This document shows positions 48,239 to 57,532 of a stretch of DNA of 64,000 nucleotides, piece by piece. The DNA lies in assembly GCA_029204225.1 (NCBI GenBank), contig CM055092.1, positions 28,756,359 through 28,820,358 of the forward strand, given 5' to 3'. How positions within the stretch are numbered: position 1 is the first letter of the stretch; each line of letters starts with the position of its first letter. This DNA is from Diphasiastrum complanatum (lineage: Eukaryota; Streptophyta; Lycopodiopsida; Lycopodiales; Lycopodiaceae). The translations under genes were made by a program, and so were the position numbers. Below the pieces are notes generated by a model. That model had not been told where the DNA came from. It worked only from the letters and a program-made list of their open reading frames with translations, and searched no databases.

Positions 48239-49093
48239 AAAGTCAAAGTTGGTAGAAATAGTTGCAAGGGTTGTGGCATCCTGCATGTATAAGCCCATGG
48301 CCCAATGAGCACTTGTAAATAAATAATTTTGGCAACAAACTTGACTTTGGACCATGTAATTAAAATAATATTAGAAGGCCAAAGTTAAGCTTAAGTTAAG
48401 TTACTAAATTTTTTTGGATTAGTCAAAAGTCAAATGGTGGTAGGTGGGGTGTGTTTCTTCCTACACCATAGATTCATTTGTGTTTCTTGTGGATGGTGTG
48501 GATTACAATCCCATCTTTTGCAAGTAGCCAATAGGAAGCAAGGGGCAAGGGCCACCCCAAAGATAAAAAAAACACCATTTGTAACCCATTTCCATGCTTA
48601 ATAGAGAGGATGAGACTCTACTAATTTGAGAGCTCAAGCATCCTCATTTGCTAATCAATATTGCTTACGCTCTTGTTATGTTTTGCTTGTTGTTTCTAGT
48701 TTCCATGTTTTTGTTTTGTGCTAGTTAAGGTTTCTCCATAAGCATGACATTGAGCATTTGAGCTAACCTCTCTCTCTCTCTCTCTCAAGATGAATGTATG
48801 TGGTTAGAGTTAAGGGATGTAGTGTTAAAGTGGAGTAGAGTTAGGAGAAAGAGTAGAATGCATCTAAATCTAGCAAGTTGATATAGTTAGATACCTATCT
48901 AGTGTTCTAATCCTCTTTGATAGGAAGAAGGGCTGCTGACCAACTGAACTACACACCGTACAGTTTTTGCATTTGTGCCAAATACTCATCAATTGACTTG
49001 GCACTCTTTGTATTCTCCATTTTGCTTTTGGGTGTTTCCATAGTTCTTCTCCTTGTTAAAGTCCTAGTCTTATCGGCACTCTTTGCTTGATGA
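48239..49093. other. Non-coding, with a (CT)n microsatellite
   Basis: AT-rich sequence with a CT repeat at about 48,768-48,787. The text near 48,240-48,660 looks like a repeat end, but no partner copy is in the window. Confidence 0.4.
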
Positions 49094-49662
49094 GAAGAGG
49101 AGAACCTTTGATTGGTAGATTGTACAAACCATCGTTATCAGTCTCAGTGAACTCGAACATTATGGGGTGTGGGGTTCTTGGTTAGAAGGTGGAGAAGGGT
49201 TCTAGAAGGTGGATTGAGTGAAGAAACTGATAATATTGTCGTTGCAGCCTTGGACCGACCCTTGCAATGTCGAGCTTTACCACCACTTGCTTGGTGAGGT
49301 GCTTATTTTGTCCTGCAGACTCACTATTTCCTTTTCTGCAGCTTCTTCTTTCTTTGATCCATTACTTTTGAATCTCTTCGGGCTTCACAGGAGGGGATTC
49401 AACTATCATTGCTCCAGAGAGTTTCTTTTGGATCTCTTCAGGCTTCACAGGAGGGGATTCAACTATCATTTCTCCAAAGAGTTTCTTTTGATCAAGATCG
49501 ATCTGACTCATTTGTTGCTTAAGTTTCTTCCTTTCCTCCTTATCTTCTTGGCTTTATTTCTTTTTGTTGCTTTGCTTGCCTTTTTTAAATCCCTTTTCTG
49601 GCTGACCAACCATGGTGGTAGTTGGTTTTCGCAATGATCTCTTAGTTGCTTCGATAAGATTA
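49094..49662 (-). pseudogene. Minus-strand relic with two 20-residue tandem repeats
   Basis: On the minus strand a frame reads LDNLIEATKRSLRKPTTTMV, then GKQSNKKK, a TAA, then a Lys/Glu/Gln-rich stretch (DKEERKKLKQQMSQ). It then has two copies of a 60-bp unit (49,367-49,426 and 49,427-49,486) encoding MIVESPPVKPEEIQKKLSGA-type text, ending at a TAA. It directly follows the integrase piece at 49,663-49,875. It could be the hinge of that copia element or a separate gene piece; not recognised. Confidence 0.45.
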
Positions 49663-49875
49663 TCAAGGTCTAAAAAAACTGGAATTTCTCAGATGGATAA
49701 CGAGATGATGGGGACATGGGGAGTAGCCAATGAAAATTGATTTTCCGCTCTTGTCATCCAGCTTCTTTTTCAGATCTTCAGGGATATGAGCGTAGGCAAT
49801 GCAACAAAAAACTGGAATATATTTGAGTGATGGTTTCGATCCAGTCCACACCTCATAAGGTGTCTTGCCATTTAG
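49663..49875 (-). pseudogene. pol: Copia integrase C-terminal fragment (G), interrupted by element F
   Basis: The minus strand reads LNGKTPYEVWTGSKPSLKYI, then CIAYAHIPEDLKKKLDDKSG and SIFIGYS, the conserved copia integrase C-terminal block. The first codons touch the element F LTR at 49,878, so F inserted into, or was joined to, this fragment. Confidence 0.85.
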
Positions 49876-49877
49876 AG

Positions 49878-50133
49878 TTAGAATTAAAGTAGAATCATTG
49901 TGCTACTGTATTGTGGGTCCTATCAGTTGGCCTCGCCATGAGGCAAGTCGACAGGACACACGTCCCGCCAACGGCAACCTGGGTCATGGATGGGTTGCCT
50001 CAGTGAACAACTATATGTACAATGTAATTTCATTTTGAGAAATACAGTTGCTATGTGAGCTTGCTGTGGAGAGTGTTTTCTGTTTGTGTTACTGTGTAAC
50101 ATGATCTGTGTTCCTGTTTGAAGCAAATTCTAA
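49878..50133 (+). repeat. 5' LTR of element F, with non-TG/CA ends
   Basis: 256 bp, starting TTAGAATT and ending AATTCTAA, a perfect 8-bp inverted terminal repeat. Two bases separate it from the PBS. It matches the 3' LTR of element C. Confidence 0.75.
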
Positions 50134-50135
50134 GT

Positions 50136-50148
50136 TGGTATTAGAGCC
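50136..50148 (+). other. Primer binding site of element F
   Basis: TGGTATTAGAGCC, a one-base variant of the tRNA-Met-type PBS. Confidence 0.9.
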
Positions 50149-51431
50149 GTACAGGGAGTGTACACAACAAAACAACATCGTTGTTGAAGAGAGCTTCAAG
50201 AGAACTGTCTTCTGAGAGTTCGGGGTTTACGATAGGTTGAAGACGGAAGGAGAAACATTGGTGCAGAGAGTTTAGCACACAGAAGCTTGGTGAGATTGAG
50301 ACTGTGTGAGAATTCAGAGACAAGGGTTGTCGGTTGAATTAGAACCTCAGCAGACGACATTTTGAAATTCCGAAGCATGCCATTTGGTGTTTGCAATAAG
50401 TGTGCATTCAATCGGACACCGTTTAACAAACGGATTGAAGCATCAACTTTCCAGTGGTAGGGCAACCTCAGAGCAGTTGATTTGGCCAGCCAGAGAGTTG
50501 TGAAAAGCAAGCCCAGATCAAAGTTGTGAGAAAAACCCTAGCCTAGGGCTTGGAAGAAAAAAAACAAAGTTTTCTCTCTATACTGATCCGTTTTTGGAGC
50601 TGTAAAAGGCTATAGGAGGGTGCCCTGGTAGTGCGAACCAGATCAGAAGAGACTGTGGACAGCCGCGACTCAGAGAGAGAGAGATGGTTGAGGATTCTTG
50701 AGGGAAGCCATAGTTGGGAAGAGAGAGAATAGGTGGCCGCGAGCAGGGAGGTCGTGGATAGATCGCGCAACGTGAAGGTAAGTGGTGACTCCATGTATAG
50801 AAGTGTGTTGTGGCTCCAGGGATGTGGTTCAATGCCCAAAAGAAATCTAGATCGTTGGATCCAGATAGAAGATAATCAATGGAAGAGATGAGCTTCCTGT
50901 GGGTCATTGGATTGCTATAAGCCATTAGATGTTGTTGAAGAGGGCCCTGAAGAAGTGAAGTGCATTTTGGCCTTCAACTTCATTAAAAATTTTCATACTG
51001 AAATTGGAGTTGGGTCCCTTCAGAAGTGAAGAGTGAAGTTTCTTCAAGGTGAAGAAACAGTTCAAAAACAAAGAAAATCCATATTTTTGGGTCCTTTGCC
51101 CGTTTTGACCCAAACAAAAGGCTATAACCTCCAAACTAAGGGCACCCAGACTGTACCTGCAAGTATAGTATAACAAAACAGAGTGATTGCAGTGGAGAAA
51201 GTGTTCGGAGTGCGCCAAAAGTGATTTCACCATTCCACTGGGCACGTTGTTGGGAGTTGACAACTGAGTGCATCTCGGAAGGCGACGCCAATTTGGCTTT
51301 CAAATTGGTGGAAAAGCGGCGAGTGGCCTGGTAAGGGAAAAAGTGCAAGTCATTATTTTCAACTTCTGACATCACTGTTGGCCTCAACATACTGTTTTTA
51401 GCCTACGGTAGAAGTTTCAAGCAGTTTTGCG
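50149..51431 (+). other. Leader of element F
   Basis: About 1.28 kb between PBS and gag start. Open frames on the minus strand here show no domain and are judged chance. It is richer in G on the plus strand than most of the window. Confidence 0.6.
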
Positions 51432-52294
51432 ATGGCAAACATGGGAGAGTCCATTCTAAGTGAAAGTAGCAAATTGGACGAGATTTCCAACTATGCAGTG
51501 AGGAAATTCAAAATGAAAAACATACTGATGGAGAAAGACGTGTGGGAAGTCGTCACAGGTGATGAGAGAAGGCCGCCGAATGAAGCGGATATCAAAGTGT
51601 TCGTCAAAAAGATGAGGAAAGCCTTGACCTTCATTAACTTGTCAGTGAATGATGACATCATTACCCACATTTGTGATGCTGTTACACCCAGACATGCATG
51701 GGATGTGCTAAAGGAGCAGTTTGAGACGTCAAATCCGTCAAGAATCATGTTTCTAAAGTCAAAGCTGAATAGTGCCTGAATGGAACAAGGAGAGCACATT
51801 CAAACGTACATGACCAACTGCATTCTATTGGTGAGCGCATACGTGATGTGGAGGTGGTGCATATTGCATTGTGCGGCATTACAGAACCCTATCAGATGTT
51901 TGTGAGTGGAATAGCATCAAGAGAAAGATTGCCAACCTTTGATGAGCTCAGAGGAATCTTGATACAGGAAGAGCAACGACGAGAGATGGTGAAAGCTAGA
52001 CGTCAAAATACTGACGATCAGGCATTTGCGACACGCCAAAAACAAGACAAGGAAAAGGGCAAGAAGAAGTCTAAACAACAATTTGCCAAGACTCAGGAGG
52101 ATGAGGGATCTTCCAGTAAGACCAAGAAGAAAAACAAGTGCTTCCATTGTGGTAAAAAGGGCCATTGGAAGAGTGAATGTCGCAAATTTTTTGCGGAACA
52201 AGGCAAGGGGAAACCAAAGCAAGCAGGTAATCTTGTCGATGAGGGTGAGATTGAAGACTCTAGTATCTTCATATATGCATTGTCATCTAATTAA
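51432..52294 (+). pseudogene. gag: Gag of element F, frameshifted
   Basis: From ATG 51,432 the Gag core (FKMKNILMEKDVWEVV, RHAWDVLKEQFETSNPSR) runs 115 codons to a TGA at 51,777. The reading resumes in another frame at about 51,848 (LPTFDELRGILIQEEQRR). A Lys-rich region and an intact zinc knuckle follow (KCFHCGKKGHWKSEC, CX2CX4HX4C, about 52,138-52,182), ending at a TAA at 52,294. The neighbouring protease begins YIDSGATRHMTGN just downstream. Confidence 0.9.
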
Positions 52295-54440
52295 GATGAT
52301 CAAGCATGGTATATCGACTCGGGAGCCACAAGACACATGACAGGTAACAAGAATTGGTTCAGTAGCTTGAAAGTGTTGGATAATGGAACATCCGTGTCAC
52401 AAGCAAATGGTGAGCTATGCAAGATCAAGGGGATAGGCACTGTTTCAATCCAACTACCTGATCGCAAAAGCAGGATGATCAGGGAGGTACTTTACGTACC
52501 AGGTTTGAAGAAAAATCTACTTTTTGATCAAAAGTAAAATTTGCCCATGATCGTTGCTTTGTGAAGGATGTGAACCAAAAGTTCAAAGTTATTGCGGATG
52601 GAGTAAGGGAGCCCAATACAAAATTGTACAAATTGAATGCTACAATCAAGGGGCAACATGGAGTTGTATCATCCATTCCATTGCAAATTGAGTTGCGGCA
52701 TAAGAGGCTTGGTCACTTGAACTTGGGAAGCCTCAGTTTGATGAGAAGATTGGAGATGGTAACATGATTGCCTACCATAGAAGATCACTTGAAATCGATG
52801 TGCGAATCTTGTGTATATGGGAAGCAGCATCGAGAGAAGTTCAATAAAGGAGGTGTTGCAAGAGCAAAGAACATCCTGGATTTAATCCACACAGATTTAT
52901 GTGGGCCTATGAGGACATTGTCCTTAGGTAAAGTCTTCTATTTCATGACCATTATTGACGATATGTCACGTAAGACGTGGATCTACTTCTTGAAGAAAAA
53001 ATCAGATGCATTTGACAACTTCAAGAGCTTCAAAGCATTGGTCAAAAATCAGACATGTAGGAAGATCAAAGTCCTAAGATCAGATAGTGGAGGTGAGTAC
53101 AAGTCTAATGACTTCAATGATCTTTGTGATCAATGTGGGATTAAAAGACAATTTATGCAAGCTCATACTCCTGCTCTCAATGGTGTACCTGAGTGCAAGA
53201 ATCGTACGATTGTGGAAAGTGCCAAATCTATGCTAGCTGAGATGAAACTACCAAAAGTTTTTTGGTCAGAAGCATGCAGTACGGCAGTCTATCTTCAAAA
53301 TAGAAGTCCTACCATTGCCATACCAAAGATAACACCTGAGGAAGCATTCACGAAGAAGAAGCCAAAAGTGAACCACTTGCAAATCTTTGGATGTAAGGCC
53401 TTTGTACACGTTCCTATGGAAGAGAGACGTAAACTGGATGTAAAAACTATCAAGTGTATATTCCTAGGATATGATGATCGTGTGAAGGGCTATAGATGTT
53501 TTGATCCAGTGGAAAACAAAATCCATGTAAGCCGTGATGTTATCTTTGACGAATCCAAGATGTATGAAGACAAGGATGCTGAGAAGATAGATACATTCAG
53601 TGGGAAAGATGGTATAGTGAGGATACCACCTGATGATGATCCATTCATTGACCTTCCAAGTGATGAAAAAGAGGATACATCTCAAGATACTACTACTCAA
53701 CCTCAAGAGACAGGTTGGAGAGGTAGGGGCAAACCTTTTGGTGCAAGAAGGATTGAAATTGCAGGTGACAAACGCAAGGAATAAGGATATACCGTGGGAC
53801 ACATTTTCACCAGGAAGCCGATCACCTGACAGGAAGCTCCCTAAGTGGTTTGAGAGATTGTTGGAGAGCCGCGACATGGATGACTTTCCAGGATCATCTA
53901 GCCAGGGAGAGCTACAAAGATCAACAAGAGAGAAGACACAACCTGAAAGGTATGAGGCAGATTATGCTCTCTTATCTAGCATTATTCAAAGCAAAGAACC
54001 TTCGACTTATGGTGAAGCAAAGGATGATGACATTTGGGTCAAGGCCATGGGAGAGGAGATGGAGTCAATTTCTAAGCATAGCACATGGGACTTAGTAGGA
54101 CCACCGGTTGGCAAGAAACCCATTGGTTGCAAATGGGTACACAAGACTAAGTAGCATGCAGATGGAAGTATAGCAAAACACAAGGCAAGATTGGTGATCA
54201 AAGGGTATGCACAAAGTAAAGGCATCGACTATGAGGAGACCTTTGCGCCAGTATGTAAGTGGAGTACTCTACGTCTACTTATTGCTTTAGCTTCACATTT
54301 TGGTTTTCCTTTGCATCAAATGGATGTGAAATCTGCTTTTCTAAATGGTGAGTTAGAAGAAGATGTGTTCATGGATCAACCCGAAGGCTTTGTAGCGAAG
54401 GGACAGGAAAATAAAGTATGTCGCTTGAAGAAAGCATTAA
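52295..54440 (+). pseudogene. pol: Pol of element F: protease, integrase, partial RT; 3'-truncated
   Basis: Protease: YIDSGATRHMT at about 52,312, then VLYVPGLKKNLLF with a small deletion. Integrase lies in a 338-codon frame (52,768-53,784) with LIHTDLCGPM (Asp at 52,893), VLRSDSGGEY (Asp at 53,083) and NGVPECKNRT (Glu at 53,191). This gives exactly 35 residues between the last two, although the usual AER is PEC. Hinge and RT fingers follow in another frame. KWVHKTK ends at a TAG, then [20 protein letters not shown] and MDQPEGF. At about 54,440 (CRLKKAL) the element stops, before YVDD; RNase H and the 3' LTR are missing. Confidence 0.92.
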
Positions 54441-54551
54441 TCTATTTGATTAACTACATTTGTCCTGCAGTAGGTAGCTGTCGGTTTGCCAGAGATCTAT
54501 GTATAGAAGTAGGCGAACTGTCAACATCGGTGTCCTAACAGTACCGCATTT

Positions 54552-54800
54552 TACAAGGACTCGAAAGATATACAAGGACTAGGAAAATATACAAGGACTC
54601 GAAAAATATACACTGATTCAAAAAATTAGAATGACTCGAAAAATTACGGATGTTTCGAGTCGACCCCATATCGAAAAATTATGATTTTGATCTCGAATTT
54701 TTCGATTCGATACAGTATCGAAAAATTCTAGCTATTGGATATCGAAAAAGGTAGGATTTTTTGAGTTGATACAATATCAAAAAATTCGAAAAAATGCGAG
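54552..54800. repeat. 19-bp minisatellite and TCGAAAAATT-rich block with hairpin
   Basis: Five units of about 19 bp (TACAAGGACTCGAAAAATA-like) cover 54,552-54,646 and decay towards the 3' end. The next 150 bp repeat TCGAAAAATT in both orientations. They include a perfect 12-bp inverted repeat (54,695-54,706 and 54,717-54,728) with a 10-base loop. Confidence 0.75.
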
Positions 54801-55101
54801 GCGAGTTTCTACTATAGTAATTTTTCAAACCTTCATTCTTTTTGTGAATTTTTCAAAGATAGGTATAGGATGTTTATCAGGATGCTCATTACCTTAATGG
54901 AATTGGGCTTGTGCATGAATTCCAACAGATTGGGTACTGAAATTTGGGGGATAATTTTTGGCTGGCATTTTTCGGTAGTTTCATGGCAAAGGCAAGCATC
55001 TTTAGCACATGCTCACCCTTCATCCCAGTCATAAAGTTGAAAGTTTCATCCTTGCGGCGAGTAGTTTCACTACAAAGGCAAGCATCTTGAGCACATACTA
55101 T
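54801..55101. other. Non-coding 5' flank of element A, with an imperfect duplication
   Basis: The string CAAAGGCAAGCATCTT(T/G)AGCACAT occurs at about 54,988 and 55,073. TTCATCCCAGTCAT after the first copy is found again just beyond the element A 3' LTR. Confidence 0.55.
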
Positions 55102-55783
55102 TGTTAAAAATTCACAATTCTACTTTGACTAGTTTTGGTCATATGACTTGTAAATAGTTAGATGGTCATGATGTGGCTTGTCACACGTGCCAAATAGCAT
55201 AGGATTCCATTCATAAGGATGTTCTCAAGTAGACCTAAGTGTTAGAACCTTTGGAATGAGTCCAAATTATGCTTAGATACAAGGGAGAAAAAATAGGAGC
55301 TATTTTTGGTAATTTTTGCATTGTTGAGGGATCTCCAAGATTCCAACCCTAACTTGGTAGGGATGAAAGATCCACCAAAATTAGCATTAGGGACAGGTTT
55401 AGGGCTACTCATACCTGCCCAAAACCGTGATGGATCGTGTATATATAGGTGATGATATCTCACCAAAATCAATCAAGCAATTTCATGTTTTTTCTCTCAT
55501 AATGGTGCAATTGCTCTCTATGTTCATAATTGTTTGAGTACTTGTGATTACTAATGATTATAGGATTGAATGTAGGTCTGGTGTACAGTACTCAGACTGT
55601 GGGAGGCCGTACTTTCACACGTGTGAAGCCTTCTTCAAGGATTTGGGCCATTTAGTGAGGTTCAAGCATAGATTTTTGATGGATTTTGATGGTTCAACTT
55701 GTGCTAATCTTATGAAATCATAATCTATTGTTTCCCTCATCATTTCAAGTGTTTTAGGATCCTTATTTGCTGTAATTTTTACA
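55102..55783 (+). repeat. 5' LTR of element A
   Basis: TG...CA, 682 bp, TATATATA at about 55,440-55,447. TTCACACGTGTGAA (55,614-55,627) is a perfect 14-bp palindrome about 175 bp further on. Paired with 60,548-61,229. Confidence 0.96.
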
Positions 55784-55796
55784 TGGTATTAGAGCC
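55784..55796 (+). other. Primer binding site of element A
   Basis: TGGTATTAGAGCC directly follows the LTR; tRNA-Met type, the same variant as in element F. Confidence 0.92.
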
Positions 55797-56599
55797 TAAA
55801 GGCTGAAATGAGCTAAATCCTTGGTTTTCATTCAATTTGATCACAATTTTTGATCTAAATCTTGTGTAGATTGGATCTTAGCATCTAGTATTGATTCTAG
55901 AACTCAAAGTGAGTCAAATACATTGGAGATTGGTGTTGTGTGACTTCATTTGCAGGTGTTTAGGTGTCTAAAACCAGAGGCAAAGTTGAATTCAATTCAC
56001 ATTACCAAGATAGCAAGTTTTGCTTGCTCCAAGCATTGATTTCTAAGCGAGTTTTGGAGGTAATTTCATAGAGGAGGCTTTCTAGCATTCAAGGAGAGGG
56101 AAGATCAGAGTTTTGGGGACTCTTCAAGGCTGTTCTAAGGTGTAGTAGGCACCTCCTAAAGTGATTTAGGTTCAGTCCAACCATTGCTTGACTTATGCAC
56201 CAAATTAGATCAATTTTTCATCAATTTTGATCATTTTTTGCTTGTGATTGGATAGTAGATTGTGTTGCATCCTCATTAAGTTCCATTTAGATCTTTTACA
56301 AGTGATTTTGGAAGTATATTAGGTTGCTGAAATTCACTCTTGATCAGATCATTTGGAAGCTTTAATGTTCTTTATAGAAAGAGGGGCAATTCTACTAGTA
56401 TTGTCTACTTCAATCAAGCAAGTGCATTGTTTCTAGTATTCTATGATTTGATTTTGTTAGAGATCATTCTTAGATCTTTATAGGAAGTCTATTACTGATC
56501 TTTTCAGGTCCCTAAGAAGTGGGATAAGGTAGACCTTCAATCAAATCAATAGAAGTAACCTTCATTTGTGTCAGCTCAGATCACCTGCAAGAGCCCCTC

Positions 56600-57532
56600 T
56601 TGGAGTGCATGCACAAGCATACCCTTTCCAGCATCTATTCCATATGGAAAGTTAGAATGGAATCTATCATGATCATGCAAGATCTGATGGAAATTGTAAA
56701 TGGTAAGGAGGGTGAACCTATTCATCCTCAAGAAAAAGCCAAATACATCAAGAGGTGCAATGTTGCACTACATTGCATAAAAATGAATGTTGCAAATGAA
56801 CTCTTAAGAGAGGTAGGAGATTGCACTTCAGCTCAAGATGCTTGGGAGACTTTGCAAAAGGTCTATGAATCCAAGAACCAAACTAGAATGTTAGCTTTGA
56901 AGAATCAAATCTATAGAAGCTATCAAAAGAAAGGAGAGAGTGCACATACTTTTGTCCTAAGAGTAAAGGAATTGAACAAAGAGCTAGCCTTTATAGGTGA
57001 TCCTATCAAGGATGAAGAGCTTGTTCAACTCATATTGAATGGACTAAGCTTTGAATTTGACAATTTGGTTCAGGGATATGCAATTATGGGTAAGCTACCC
57101 ATACTTGAAGAACTCCAAGGCACACTCATGGCCGAGGAATCAAGAAGGAGCCAAATGCAAGAGAGGATGGATAGGCTTTCCATCCAAGGTGGAGATGACC
57201 AAGCTCTCTTCACCAAAGGCAAAGGCAAGTCCAAAGGCAAAGGATCAACATTCAAGAAGTCTACAAAGCTTGAGGATCAAGAAGGACCCCCAAAGGCATC
57301 TCCATCAACCACCAAAGTCAAGAAGGACAAATCAAAGGTGAAGTGCTACTATTGTAGCAAGATGGGGCATTATGCCTCGGAATGCTTCAAGAAGAAGCAA
57401 GATCAAAGCCAAGACAACATGAGCAAAGAGGAGGAGGAGGAGGAGAGTTCACATGAGGACTCTCTCATGATGTCCATATTTTCTTCAACAAGCTTCAAAG
57501 GAGAAGATGCTTGGTGGATTGACTCGGGCTAG
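56600..57532 (+). CDS. gag: Gag of element A, ending inside the protease DSG motif
   Basis: 310 codons. The core shows YSIWKVRMESIMIMQ, DAWETLQKVYESKNQTRM and LEELQGTLMAEESRR, the UBN2-type copia Gag pattern. A basic Lys/Gly stretch precedes an intact zinc knuckle CYYCSKMGHYASEC (about residues 249-262), and an acidic Glu/Ser run follows. The protein forms the particle and binds element RNA. The frame ends DAWWIDSG followed by TAG TAA. WWIDSG is the protease start, so the natural polyprotein would continue here; pol continues in the +1 frame. The N-terminus may start slightly upstream of the listed ATG, since other copia Gags have a few more residues. Confidence 0.9.
   Translation: MECMHKHTLSSIYSIWKVRMESIMIMQDLMEIVNGKEGEPIHPQEKAKYIKRCNVALHCIKMNVANELLREVGDCTSAQDAWETLQKVYESKNQTRMLALKNQIYRSYQKKGESAHTFVLRVKELNKELAFIGDPIKDEELVQLILNGLSFEFDNLVQGYAIMGKLPILEELQGTLMAEESRRSQMQERMDRLSIQGGDDQALFTKGKGKSKGKGSTFKKSTKLEDQEGPPKASPSTTKVKKDKSKVKCYYCSKMGHYASECFKKKQDQSQDNMSKEEEEEESSHEDSLMMSIFSSTSFKGEDAWWIDSG

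Noticed and set aside
50543-51390. Several minus-strand open frames in the leader of element F
   Set aside because: No domain or motif, and they overlap the untranslated leader between PBS and gag.
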